From positions 1 to 64,000 of the forward strand of contig NZ_FQZE01000019.1 in the NCBI RefSeq assembly GCF_900141875.1: a DNA stretch of 64,000 nucleotides. The letters are read 5' to 3'. This stretch comes from Tangfeifania diversioriginum (GTDB taxonomy: Bacteria > Bacteroidota > Bacteroidia > Bacteroidales > Prolixibacteraceae). The translations under genes were made by a program, and so were the position numbers. Positions 24,830 to 33,661 of the stretch are shown here, piece after piece (within the stretch, counting starts at the first letter, position 1; the number at the start of each line of letters is the position of its first letter). The notes beneath the pieces are model-generated. The model was not told the DNA's origin. It did no database searches and saw only the letters and a program-made list of their open reading frames with translations.

Positions 24830-26717
24830 GCGGAACAGATCTCAACACTTTTTTATTCACTTTTATTTTATATTTTTTTCGCAGCTTTTTTAGCCACTCT
24901 TTTTCCAGGTGATTTTGATAATCGGAAATATACAATCCGCGAGCTTCTTCAAGGGTTTTGGGCTCGGGAGGAATTTTGTCACCGCGAATAAAAGTAAGTT
25001 CCGGATTAAAGCTGGTGGTTTTTTTGCCGTTCCAAACGTAATAATCAACCACATCATTGGCTCCTTCTTCCCACGCTCCTTCCTCTATTTCCACCTTTTT
25101 CCCTGATTCATTTAGCAAATCTTCCACTTCGGCGGCAGTCATTCCGGCAGCAAAATATTTTTCGGCCTCCTGCCTTGTTTCCTGGCTTTTACATGTTATT
25201 ATGAGGCCTTTAAAACGCTCCCCCCATTGATGTATTCCTTTATTTTTTTTATAAAATTTTTGAAGCCCGGCAGTGTCCTTCGATGCAAAGCCCCAGATTT
25301 TCTCTTCCATAATATTGAAAAGCAAAATTCCGTCGTGATACTCTTTCATCAGGTACCGGAATTCAGGATGTTTCTCCTCCAGTTTCGAATCTTCCAGTTG
25401 TATAATTTCATGAGCAACCCAGTCGTTGTAATGGCCTAAAGAGTTGCTGTTTTCAATGCCGTTTTTTTTCAGAAAAGCATTAAAGTCGTTCAGGTGGAAG
25501 TCTTTATTGTCGATTGAAAAAAGCAGGAGTTCTTCACTGGGATTTTCGTTTGTTTTCAGCTTTTCCAGATTGGCACTGTTTGCCTCAAAATTGTACTCTT
25601 TTTTTAGTTTTTCAACAAAAGCTTTCTGGCTGGAATTGGACCGCTCAGGGTCTCTTCTAACCCTTTCTTCAATTTGCTCGCGTGCTTCTTCAAAAGATGG
25701 GACAGGCCGGTGATCCAACTTTTTTATGATATGAAAGCCAAAAGGGGTTTCAACAGGCGGTGTCATATCTCCGGTGTTTTCGAGAGCGAATGCCGGAGTT
25801 GAAAATTCGGGTATCATCCGTCCTGCAGAAAACCAGGGCATTTCGCCGCCCTGCATTGCCGATCGTTTGTCATCGGAGAGCTTGCGGGCCATGTCGGCAA
25901 AATCGGCACCGTTTTGCAATTCCGTATAAATTGAATCGATCTCTTTTTTTAGCTCATTTTTGTCGAAGTTCTCAACGCCCTGCGGGAACATTTTCATGAT
26001 GTGTGCCACTTTTATCTCGCCCTTGTTGGGACGTAAATCGTGCACTTTTATGAGGTGATAGCCAAATGATGAACGAACCGGTTCCGAAATTTCGCCAACA
26101 GGGGTGTTGAATGCTGCATTTTCGAATGGAGCCACCATTTGGAATGCCGTAAAGTAGCCCAGTTGTCCGCCGTTGTTTGCCGCATTCGGGTCTTCTGAAT
26201 ATTCAACTGCAGCTTCGCTAAAAGGTTTTCCTGCAAGGATCTCTGCCCTGATTTCATTTGCTTTTTTCAACACTTCCTGCTCCTTTTGGTAGGTTGCGTT
26301 TTCCGGTACCTGCAATAAAATATGGCTGGCATTTATCTCTTTGGTCATGCGGTTATACAACTCTTTTATCAGCTTCTCATCATATTTCATGTCGGTTAAA
26401 TAAGGCGCTGCAAGTTCTTTCCTGTAGCCGGCCAGTTCTGTTTTAAATGCAGTGCTGGTATCCATTTTCAGGTTTTGAGCCTCAATAACCTTTAGTTTAT
26501 AATCGATGAACATATCGAGGTATTCTTTAGGCGATTTTGCCTCGGTTTCATCGTACAGGTTCTGGTTGTTTTTCCTGTAAATCCGTTCGAATTCTGCTTT
26601 GCTGATTTCAATGTCGTCTATAGTAAGCAGAATCTCTTCGTTCTGACCCCAAACAAGGCCGGAAAACAAGATTAATCCTGCTATCAGGAAAACAGTGTGT
26701 TTCATTTTTGTATTCAT
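24822..26717 (-). CDS. Double-parvulin peptidyl-prolyl isomerase (periplasmic)
   Basis: A 631-residue secreted protein: signal peptide HTVFLIAGLILFSGLVWGQ, a SurA-N type chaperone region, then two parvulin domains. The first begins INASHILLQV and ends SSFGYHLIKVHDLRP. The second begins KVAHIMKMFP and ends TPFGFHIIKKLDHRP. A long C-terminal region (about 350-631) with charged helices follows. Start could be 26717 or the ATG four codons on (26705). Family members assist outer-membrane protein folding. It heads the trio and lies 78 nt after guaB on the same strand. Confidence 0.82.
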   Translation of the reverse strand: MNTKMKHTVFLIAGLILFSGLVWGQNEEILLTIDDIEISKAEFERIYRKNNQNLYDETEAKSPKEYLDMFIDYKLKVIEAQNLKMDTSTAFKTELAGYRKELAAPYLTDMKYDEKLIKELYNRMTKEINASHILLQVPENATYQKEQEVLKKANEIRAEILAGKPFSEAAVEYSEDPNAANNGGQLGYFTAFQMVAPFENAAFNTPVGEISEPVRSSFGYHLIKVHDLRPNKGEIKVAHIMKMFPQGVENFDKNELKKEIDSIYTELQNGADFADMARKLSDDKRSAMQGGEMPWFSAGRMIPEFSTPAFALENTGDMTPPVETPFGFHIIKKLDHRPVPSFEEAREQIEERVRRDPERSNSSQKAFVEKLKKEYNFEANSANLEKLKTNENPSEELLLFSIDNKDFHLNDFNAFLKKNGIENSNSLGHYNDWVAHEIIQLEDSKLEEKHPEFRYLMKEYHDGILLFNIMEEKIWGFASKDTAGLQKFYKKNKGIHQWGERFKGLIITCKSQETRQEAEKYFAAGMTAAEVEDLLNESGKKVEIEEGAWEEGANDVVDYYVWNGKKTTSFNPELTFIRGDKIPPEPKTLEEARGLYISDYQNHLEKEWLKKLRKKYKIKVNKKVLRSVPHV

Positions 26718-26795
26718 TTTAGAAACAACGCTTCAAACTCAATTTTTATATCCGGTTGATGTGAATTTAACAGAGAAAACCCGGTACTCATTATT

Positions 26796-28268
26796 TTATC
26801 GGCTACTGTAATTTGGCGCTTCACGCGTTATAGAAACATCGTGCGGATGACTTTCCTGAACGCCGGCATTTGTAATTTTTGTGAACCTGGCATTTTGCAG
26901 CAGTTCAATATTACCTGCCCCGCAGTAGCCCATTCCGGCCCGCAGCCCGCCAATTAGCTGGTACAGCACTTCGTACAGTGTGCCTTTGTAGGGAACGCGG
27001 GCAGCAATACCTTCAGGAACCAGTTTTTTAATGTCTTCTTCCATATCCTGGAAATAGCGGTCTTTGGAACCTTTTTGCATGGCTTCAATAGAACCCATTC
27101 CGCGGTACGATTTAAATTTTCGTCCCTGGTAAAGAATGGTTTCGCCCGGAGATTCTTCCACACCGGCAAAAAGGCCGCCCGCCATTACCGAGTTGGCACC
27201 TGCTGCAATGGCTTTCACAATATCGCCTGAATAACGAATTCCGCCATCGGCAATTACCGGAATGTTGCTTCCTTTTATGGCTTTTGCCACACTATAAATG
27301 GCCGAAAGCTGCGGGATTCCAACACCTGCAATTACACGTGTGGTACAAATGGAGCCGGGACCTATTCCTACTTTTACGGCATCGGCACCTGCTTTCATGA
27401 GTGCAATTGCGCCTTCTTCCGTGCCAATATTTCCGGCTATTATATCTTTTTCAGGATATTTAGCTTTTATCTTTTTCAAAAACTCAAGCACCCCTTTCGA
27501 ATGCCCGTGGGCAGTGTCGATAACAAGGGCATCTACCTGTGCTTTTACCAGTTCGTCAGCACGCTCCATTGTGTCCGAGGCCACTCCAATTCCTGCAGCT
27601 ACCCGCAATCGGCCTTTTTCATCTTTGCAGGCCAGCGGTTTGTCTTTTGCCTTGGTAATGTCTTTATAAGTAACCAGTCCAATCAGTTTGTTGTTTTTAT
27701 CCACCACCGGCAGTTTTTCAATTTTATACCGTTGCAGGATTTCCGCTGCTTTTTCCAGGTCGGTCGATTCGGTAGTTGAAATAAGCTTTTCCTTAGTCAT
27801 CACCTCCTCAATCGGACGGTTCATGTCCTTTTCAAACCTGAGGTCGCGGTTGGTGACAATGCCAACGAGGTGGCCTTTGGAATCAACAACCGGTATGCCG
27901 CCAATTTTAAATTTGGACATAATATCCAGCGCATCTGCCACCTTTTTCTCGCGGGTAATGGTAATGGGATCATAAATCATCCCGTTTTCTGCCCGTTTTA
28001 CTGTGGTTACCTGGTGCGCTTGATCTTCAATATCCATGTTTTTGTGAATGACCCCGATACCCCCTTCACGGGCAATGGCAATGGCCATTTTATGTTCGGT
28101 GACCGTATCCATGGCAGCCGTTACAATGGGGGCATTTATAATTATGTTTCGGGAGAAGTGAGAGGTGAGATCCACGTTGCGTGGCATAACTTCTGAGTAT
28201 GAGGGCAATAACAAAACGTCATCGAAAGTTAATCCTTCATATGCTACTTTTTCAGAAAAAAACGACAT
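26796..28268 (-). CDS. guaB: Inosine-5'-monophosphate dehydrogenase
   Basis: A 490-residue enzyme that oxidises IMP to XMP, the committed step to GMP. It has the N-terminal [15 protein letters not shown], two CBS domains (about 95-205, with [22 protein letters not shown] and [20 protein letters not shown]), the IMP-binding [15 protein letters not shown] catalytic-Cys loop, [15 protein letters not shown] and the flap [10 protein letters not shown]. Length and motifs are standard. Confidence 0.97.
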   Translation of the reverse strand: MSFFSEKVAYEGLTFDDVLLLPSYSEVMPRNVDLTSHFSRNIIINAPIVTAAMDTVTEHKMAIAIAREGGIGVIHKNMDIEDQAHQVTTVKRAENGMIYDPITITREKKVADALDIMSKFKIGGIPVVDSKGHLVGIVTNRDLRFEKDMNRPIEEVMTKEKLISTTESTDLEKAAEILQRYKIEKLPVVDKNNKLIGLVTYKDITKAKDKPLACKDEKGRLRVAAGIGVASDTMERADELVKAQVDALVIDTAHGHSKGVLEFLKKIKAKYPEKDIIAGNIGTEEGAIALMKAGADAVKVGIGPGSICTTRVIAGVGIPQLSAIYSVAKAIKGSNIPVIADGGIRYSGDIVKAIAAGANSVMAGGLFAGVEESPGETILYQGRKFKSYRGMGSIEAMQKGSKDRYFQDMEEDIKKLVPEGIAARVPYKGTLYEVLYQLIGGLRAGMGYCGAGNIELLQNARFTKITNAGVQESHPHDVSITREAPNYSSR

Positions 28269-28299
28269 GTGCTACTCTTTTTATATTTTTATTAAAGCG

Positions 28300-28307
28300 C
28301 AAAACTA
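28300..28307 (-). promoter_or_regulatory. Candidate -7 box for guaB
   Basis: The minus strand reads TAGTTTTG, matching TAnnTTTG exactly, 31 nt upstream of the guaB ATG in the divergent guaB-recQ spacer. A matching -33 TTG at normal spacing is not evident. Confidence 0.4.
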
Positions 28308-28397
28308 CAAAAAATTAGGTTAGTACTATTGGTAAAAATTGTGATCGATTTCGATTTGATTGATAAAAATTGTTAAAGCCATATGTGCGAAAGCGTT

Positions 28398-28405
28398 TAT
28401 TTTTG
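28398..28405 (+). promoter_or_regulatory. Candidate -7 box for recQ
   Basis: TATTTTTG, an exact TAnnTTTG match, ends 46 nt before the recQ ATG. The nearest upstream TTG is about 25 nt away, a little farther than the usual 19-21 nt. Confidence 0.4.
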
Positions 28406-28451
28406 TTGAAGAAATGTAAAAGCTCGCAAATGATTTCTTATTTTGTAACTC

Positions 28452-30356
28452 ATGAATAAATTCAGGCAGATACTGGCACAATACTGGGGCTATTCTGAAT
28501 TCAGGCCTTTGCAGCTTGATATCATTGAATCGGTGGCCTCGGGAAAAGATACACTTGGGTTGATGCCAACAGGCGGTGGTAAATCAATTACTTTCCAGGT
28601 GTATTCGCTGTCGGAAGAAGGTATTTGTATTGTTATTACCCCGCTCATCGCCCTTATGAAGGACCAGGTCCAGAATCTTCAGAAAAAAGAGATTAAGGCA
28701 CTGAAAATACACAGCGGAATGTCGCCTTTTGAAATTAAAGTTACGCTTGACAATGCAGTTTGGGGCGATTACAAATTTCTTTATGTTTCGCCGGAACGAC
28801 TAAGTTCAGAGCTGTTCCGCGATCGGCTCCAAAAAATGAAGGTGAATCTGGTCACAATCGACGAAGCACATTGTATTTCGCAATGGGGGTACGATTTCAG
28901 ACCGAGTTACATGAACATTATCGGGCTGAGGGAAATTTTGCCCGGTGTAAAATTTCTGGCCCTCACAGCCACTGCCACACCAAAAGTAACCAAAGATATT
29001 CAGGAAAAGCTTGGTTTCAGCAAACCTAATGTGCTGAAGATGTCGTTCAGCCGCGAAAACCTGAGTTACCTGGTGCGGTTACGCGAAAACAAACCGGCCT
29101 ATTTACTCGAAACTTTAAAAAAGGTAAAAGGCTCGGGCATTGTGTATTCACGCAGCCGGAAGGGAACCCGCGAGTTGGCTGCTGAACTGAAAAAATATGG
29201 TATTTCGGCCGATTACTATCATGCAGGCTTGAGCAACGCCGTTCGCAGTGAAAAACAGGATGAATGGCTTTCGGGAAAAACCAGGGTAATTGTTTCTACC
29301 AATGCTTTTGGGATGGGCATCGACAAACCCGATGTGCGTTTTGTGGTACATTACGAGCCGCCCGATTCGCTGGAGGCCTACTTTCAGGAGGCAGGCAGGG
29401 CAGGGCGCGACGGGAAAAAAGCGGCTGCTGTGTTGTTGTTCAACAATGCGGATAAAACCAGGCTGAAAAAGCATGTAACAACTGCTTTCCCTGAGCCCGG
29501 CGCCATAAAGAAAATTTACAATGCGCTGTGTAATTATTTCCAGATTGCCGTTGGGTTTGGCAAAGGACAGGTTTACGAATTCAGCCTGCAGGGATTTGCG
29601 CAGGCTTATAAATTTCAGCAGGCACAGGTTTATAACAGCCTGAAAATTTTGCAGCGTGAAGGCTACCTCGAATTTACCGAGGAAATCGACAGTCCCTCAC
29701 GTTTGTATTTTACGGTGTCACGCGATGATTTGTATAAATTTCAGGTTGAAAACGCCTCGCTCGATGGCTTCATTAAATTAGTCCTGCGTTCTTATACCGG
29801 GCTTTTTAGCGGATATGTTGCTGTTGATGAAGATTTGCTGGCCCGGCGGGCAGGCTTAAGTCAGGAGAAAGTTTATATGTTTTTAAAACATCTGCGCAAA
29901 TCGAAAATCCTGGATTATGTGCCGCGCAGCCAAACGCCTTTTATCTATTTCAGCAAAGAGCGGATTTCGATTGACCGGCTAAAAATAACAAAGGAAAACT
30001 ACGATTACCGGAAGAAAGATTTTTTGAACCGCGTGGAAGCAGTTATTCATTACGCCACCTCTAACACCACCTGCCGTAGCCGGTTATTGCTCGAATATTT
30101 TGGCGAAACCGACTCCAGCGACTGTGGTACCTGCGATGTTTGCCGGTCGTTGACAAACATGGAGCTGAGTTCGTTCGAATTTTCTGAAATCAGCAACCAG
30201 GTGAGGAAATTGCTGGAAACGCCCTGTGCTTACGAAACACTTCTGCTGAAACTAAAAGGCAACCGTGATAAAATGATGGAAGTGGTAAAATGGCTTACCG
30301 ACAACGGGAAAATTGTTTTGCGGGTGGACAAAAAATTGGAATGGAAAGAAAAGTAG
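28452..30356 (+). CDS. recQ: RecQ family ATP-dependent DNA helicase
   Basis: A 634-residue superfamily 2 helicase. Walker A PTGGGKS (39-45), DEAH at 137-140 in DEAHCISQWGYDFRPSY, TATATPKV, and motif VI EAGRAGRDGKKA. The RecQ-C-terminal zinc module is present with Cys residues in TTCRSRLL and CGTCDVC. After it comes a short winged-helix region; no clear HRDC domain is visible at the end, so this is a RecQ of medium length. Role: 3'-5' unwinding in recombination and repair. Divergent from guaB. Confidence 0.9.
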   Translation: MNKFRQILAQYWGYSEFRPLQLDIIESVASGKDTLGLMPTGGGKSITFQVYSLSEEGICIVITPLIALMKDQVQNLQKKEIKALKIHSGMSPFEIKVTLDNAVWGDYKFLYVSPERLSSELFRDRLQKMKVNLVTIDEAHCISQWGYDFRPSYMNIIGLREILPGVKFLALTATATPKVTKDIQEKLGFSKPNVLKMSFSRENLSYLVRLRENKPAYLLETLKKVKGSGIVYSRSRKGTRELAAELKKYGISADYYHAGLSNAVRSEKQDEWLSGKTRVIVSTNAFGMGIDKPDVRFVVHYEPPDSLEAYFQEAGRAGRDGKKAAAVLLFNNADKTRLKKHVTTAFPEPGAIKKIYNALCNYFQIAVGFGKGQVYEFSLQGFAQAYKFQQAQVYNSLKILQREGYLEFTEEIDSPSRLYFTVSRDDLYKFQVENASLDGFIKLVLRSYTGLFSGYVAVDEDLLARRAGLSQEKVYMFLKHLRKSKILDYVPRSQTPFIYFSKERISIDRLKITKENYDYRKKDFLNRVEAVIHYATSNTTCRSRLLLEYFGETDSSDCGTCDVCRSLTNMELSSFEFSEISNQVRKLLETPCAYETLLLKLKGNRDKMMEVVKWLTDNGKIVLRVDKKLEWKEK

Positions 30357-30415
30357 GAAGTTATACTTCAGGTATGTCTGGTATGTAATTATCATTTACT
30401 CTTAAAAATCTTTGT

Positions 30416-30423
30416 TACTTTTG
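30416..30423 (+). promoter_or_regulatory. Candidate -7 box for the DUF5063 gene
   Basis: TACTTTTG, an exact TAnnTTTG match, ends 25 nt before the ATG at 30449. This would give the short leader typical of the phylum. Confidence 0.4.
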
Positions 30424-30448
30424 CAGCGTTTTTTCATTGGCATTTATT

Positions 30449-31080
30449 ATGAGTGATAAAGGAGAATTAAATCCGGTAGTTTATTCGAAAAACGTGGTGG
30501 AGTTTGTTACTGTGGCAAATGAATATTGCGGAACAGTTGAAAAAGTAAATGAACTGCCGGTGGAGGAAGGCCTGCAAAAATTGCAAAAGATGTTGCCGTT
30601 ACTTTATTTAAAGGGACCATGCTCCCCCAGACCGAAAAAATGCTGGAGGACGAGCTGGAAAAATATGTAACCGAACTCGATTACAATTTGTTGCATCAGA
30701 AGTGGTTGCAGGCGCTGGGCGAATACGACAGCTTTTACGAAGTGTTCGATCCGAATATTCAGTTTGGCGACGAAACAGTAACAGCCAGTATTTCTGAAAG
30801 CTTGCTCGATATTTACCAGGATTTGAAAGATTTTTTAACGGCATACAGTCTTGGCGATGAAATGATTATGAACGATGCCCTGGCCGATTGTGTTTATCAT
30901 TTCGAAGATTCCTGGGGCCAGCGGCTGGTTAATGTATTACGTGCTGTTCACATGCTGGTTTACAGCAATGTGGATTTTGCAAAAGCACACAATGATGATG
31001 AGGTACAACCCGGAACCGGCAGCCCCGAGTGGCTCGACAAGTTTTGGGGTAACAATACTGAGGAAGATAACAATGTTTAA
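30449..31080 (+). pseudogene. DUF5063 domain protein, apparently frameshifted
   Basis: Two overlapping frames together make one DUF5063 protein of about 210 residues. The first part (from ATG 30449) reads VVEFVTVANEYCGTVEKV...LPLLYLKG and then degenerates. The second (open from about 30613) picks up with TMLPQTEKMLEDELEKYVTE and continues through TISESLLDIYQDLKDF-like and DALADCVYHFEDSWGQRLVN segments to the stop at 31080. Adding one A in the AAAGGG run near 30608-30613 would join them. Either the gene is mutated or one base is missing in the assembly. The stop overlaps the exonuclease start by 8 nt, as in an intact operon. Function unknown. Confidence 0.75.
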
Positions 31081-31645
31081 AGAAAGTATAACAAAAGAAG
31101 AGCTGACCGATTTGCCACTGCGTTGGTTCGAAGGAAAAATTGTAGTGGTTGACAAGCCTGAACAGGTAAAAGGAATTGCCCGTTTGCTGGCTTCGTATCC
31201 GGTAATTGGATTCGACACCGAAACCCGGCCGTCGTTTAAAAAAGGCAAAACAAATAAAGTGGCACTGTTGCAGCTTTCCACGCCCGATCAGGCATTCTTG
31301 TTCAGGGTAAATAAAATAGGCCTGCCCAAAGAAATACGAAAAATTCTGGCCAATCCGGAAATCATTAAACCCGGCGTTGCAATCCGCGATGATATTAAGG
31401 GATTGAAAGAAATTAACCCCTTTGAACCCGGTGGTTTTATTGAATTGCAAGACTTTGCTAAAGAGCTGGGAATTCAGAATTTCAGCCTGAAAAAGCTGGC
31501 GGCCATAACCTGCAATTTTCGCATTTCAAAATCGCAGCAACTTTCTAACTGGGAAGCAGATTCGCTTACCGATGCACAGCAGGTTTATGCCGCTACCGAT
31601 GCATGGGTTTCGCTGAGAATTTACGAGAACTTTGCAAATAATTAA
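31073..31645 (+). CDS. 3'-5' exonuclease (DEDD, RNase D-like)
   Basis: From ATG 31073, 190 residues. A DEDD exonuclease core: Exo I GFDTETRPSF (D48, E50), Exo II around GVAIRDDIKGL, Exo III YAATDAWVSLRIYE with a Tyr-type ending. It lacks the HRDC domains of RNase D, so it is a minimal exonuclease of the kind found paired with DUF5063 in Bacteroidota. The open frame extends further upstream (to 30875), but the ATG at 31073 overlaps the DUF5063 stop and begins the conserved protein. Confidence 0.85.
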   Translation: MFKESITKEELTDLPLRWFEGKIVVVDKPEQVKGIARLLASYPVIGFDTETRPSFKKGKTNKVALLQLSTPDQAFLFRVNKIGLPKEIRKILANPEIIKPGVAIRDDIKGLKEINPFEPGGFIELQDFAKELGIQNFSLKKLAAITCNFRISKSQQLSNWEADSLTDAQQVYAATDAWVSLRIYENFANN

Positions 31646-31649
31646 TTTC

Positions 31650-32840
31650 ATGGCTGAAGGATTTACCAAAATTGTGCTGAAATCCGGCAAGGATCAATCG
31701 CTGAAACGTTTCCACCCATGGGTGTTTTCGGGGGCTATTAAGAAAACATACGGTCCGCTCAACGAAGGCGATTTGGTGGAGGTTTTTTCCAATAAAGATG
31801 AATTTCTTGGACTGGGCCACTACCAGATTGGTTCCATCACTGTGCGGATTGTTTCCTTTGAAAAAACTGAACCCGACTTCGATTTCTGGAAAACTAAAAT
31901 TCAAAAGGCCTGGGATTACCGGAAAACACTTGGGTTTGACCAAAATGAAAAAACAAATGTTTTCCGGCTCATTCATGCTGAAGGTGACGGACTTCCCGGA
32001 TTAATTGTAGATTTTTACAACGGAACTGCCGTAATGCAAATGCACTCGGTGGGAATGTTTTTGATTCGCGAAGAACTGGCAAAAGCCCTGAAAGAAGTTT
32101 TGGGCGACCGGTTAAAAGCAGTTTACGATAAAAGCGCCAAAACACTCCCCAACAAAGCTGCCATCGAACCGGAAGACGGTTATTTAGTTGGTGAAAAAGC
32201 TGAAAACGAAGTGTTGGAGTATGGGCTCAAATTTAATATCGATTGGGTAACCGGACAGAAAACCGGATTTTTTATTGACCAGCGCGAGAACAGATGGCTG
32301 GTTCAGAAATATGCCGAAAACCGCGATGTACTGAATATGTTTGGTTACACCGGCGGGTTTTCCATTTATGCGATGCAGGGCGAGGCAAAAACAGTGCATT
32401 CGGTTGATGCATCGGCAAAAGCCATTGATTTAACCAACGGAAATGTGGCACTCAATTTCCCCGATGATCCGCGCCATGAAGCTTTTACAGCCGACGCATT
32501 TGAATATTTGAAAGATATTCAGGACAAATACGATTTAATCATTCTCGATCCACCTGCATTTGCCAAGCACCGCAGCTCAATGCACCAAGCCTTGCAGGGC
32601 TACAAACGGATAAATACAAGGGCGTTTGAGCAGATTCGCAGCGGGGGTATTTTGTTTACTTTTTCATGCTCACAAGTGATCTCGAAAGACCGTTTTCGTG
32701 AGGCCGTTTTTTCAGCCGCAGCCATTTCAGGCCGCACCGTTCGAATTCTTCATCAGTTAACACAGCCATCCGATCATCCGGTGAATATTTACCATCCTGA
32801 AGGCGAGTATTTAAAAGGGCTGGTTTTGTATGTGGAGTAA
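31650..32840 (+). CDS. Class I SAM-dependent rRNA methyltransferase (RlmI-like)
   Basis: 396 residues from ATG 31650 (the frame opens earlier at a TTG inside the exonuclease gene). The N-terminal PUA-like domain has KSGKDQSLKRFHPWVFSGAI. The Rossmann methyltransferase has DQRENRWLV, NMFGYTGGFSIYAM, DASAKAIDLTNGN and the motif IV phrase LDPPAFAK, with SCSQ near the end. This matches the RlmI/YccW family that makes m5C in 23S rRNA; the exact target base is inferred from family membership. Starts 4 nt after the exonuclease stop. Confidence 0.87.
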   Translation: MAEGFTKIVLKSGKDQSLKRFHPWVFSGAIKKTYGPLNEGDLVEVFSNKDEFLGLGHYQIGSITVRIVSFEKTEPDFDFWKTKIQKAWDYRKTLGFDQNEKTNVFRLIHAEGDGLPGLIVDFYNGTAVMQMHSVGMFLIREELAKALKEVLGDRLKAVYDKSAKTLPNKAAIEPEDGYLVGEKAENEVLEYGLKFNIDWVTGQKTGFFIDQRENRWLVQKYAENRDVLNMFGYTGGFSIYAMQGEAKTVHSVDASAKAIDLTNGNVALNFPDDPRHEAFTADAFEYLKDIQDKYDLIILDPPAFAKHRSSMHQALQGYKRINTRAFEQIRSGGILFTFSCSQVISKDRFREAVFSAAAISGRTVRILHQLTQPSDHPVNIYHPEGEYLKGLVLYVE

Positions 32841-32883
32841 GAGTTGTAATTGTTTTTTCCTTTTACTTCAAGTACACATTTCC

Positions 32884-32891
32884 TATATTTG
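32884..32891 (+). promoter_or_regulatory. Candidate -7 box for the MNT/HEPN pair
   Basis: TATATTTG, an exact TAnnTTTG match, ends 14 nt before the ATG at 32906. No TTG at canonical distance. Confidence 0.35.
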
Positions 32892-32905
32892 TATAAAAAT
32901 AATTG

Positions 32906-33226
32906 ATGATATCTCAAGATAAAATAGAAGAAATTAAGCAAAAGATTGTAAATAATTTCAATCCAAAACAAATTTTGCTGATTGGTTCGTATGCCTCCGG
33001 TACTCAGAATAATGACAGTGATTTAGACCTCTTAATTGTGAAAGATTCGGATTTACCTCGTCAACGCAGGGCATTCAATATCCGTAAATCTTTAATTGGA
33101 AATAGAATTCCAATGGATATTTTAGTTTATACTCCCGATGAGTTTGAATCAGAAAAAAATGAAAAGTATTCATTTATTAATTCGGCATTAAAAAATTCAC
33201 GGCTTTTGTATGACCAGAGCAAATAA
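32906..33226 (+). CDS. MNT-type nucleotidyltransferase (partner of HEPN protein)
   Basis: 106 residues from ATG 32906. A minimal nucleotidyltransferase: GS(x10)DxD motif at G27-S28 ... D39-D41 (GSYASGTQNNDSDLDL) and a third Asp in PMDILVY (D71), so the metal centre looks complete. In characterised MNT/HEPN modules the MNT protein adenylylates and silences the HEPN ribonuclease. The gene overlaps the HEPN gene by 17 nt, as usual for such pairs. Antitoxin activity is inferred. Confidence 0.82.
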   Translation: MISQDKIEEIKQKIVNNFNPKQILLIGSYASGTQNNDSDLDLLIVKDSDLPRQRRAFNIRKSLIGNRIPMDILVYTPDEFESEKNEKYSFINSALKNSRLLYDQSK

Positions 33227-33608
33227 CCAAATTGTAGCAGCCTGGATTGAAAAGGGAGATCATGATTTGGGATCTGCCAAAGTAATTTTTCAATACATTC
33301 CTGAGTATTTTGATACTGTTGCTTTTCATTGTCAGCAAGCAGTTGAAAAATACCTGAAGGCTTTATTGATTTTTCATGAAATTGAATTTCCAAGAACCCA
33401 CGATTTACCTTTTTTGCTTGAGTTGCTGTCCCGAAAAATGGATGTTGATTCGAATCAGTTTGATAAAGCAATAGTCCTGAATGGATTTGCAGTTGAAATT
33501 CGTTATCCAAATTTAACGATTAAACTTTCAAAGGAGGAATTACATGAGGCCATTGAAATAGCTGAGTATTTCAGAATTTTCACTGAACAACAAATAAAAA
33601 CGCAGTAG
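33210..33608 (+). CDS. HEPN domain protein (putative toxin or nucleotide-binding partner)
   Basis: A 132-residue all-helical protein of the HEPN family (PF05168-like): FHCQQAVEKYLKALL and FPRTHDLPFLLELL are the typical core phrases, with a C-terminal IRYPNLTIKLSKEEL helix. I do not see a clear R(x4-6)H ribonuclease motif, only the short PRTH, so toxicity is uncertain. It overlaps the MNT gene by 17 nt. Confidence 0.78.
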   Translation: MTRANNQIVAAWIEKGDHDLGSAKVIFQYIPEYFDTVAFHCQQAVEKYLKALLIFHEIEFPRTHDLPFLLELLSRKMDVDSNQFDKAIVLNGFAVEIRYPNLTIKLSKEELHEAIEIAEYFRIFTEQQIKTQ

Positions 33609-33631
33609 TTCTCTTTTTCCAATCAAAAAAC

Positions 33632-33639
33632 TATTTTTG
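33632..33639 (+). promoter_or_regulatory. Candidate -7 box for the CysH-type gene
   Basis: TATTTTTG, an exact TAnnTTTG match, ends 22 nt before the ATG at 33662. The -33 region is AT-rich without a well-spaced TTG. Confidence 0.35.
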
Positions 33640-33661
33640 AAGTGTATTAAAAATTGTGATA

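Noticed and set aside
30875-31072. Longer exonuclease starting at 30875
   Set aside because: The added 66 residues are an out-of-frame reading of the DUF5063 gene; the ATG at 31073 starts the conserved exonuclease.
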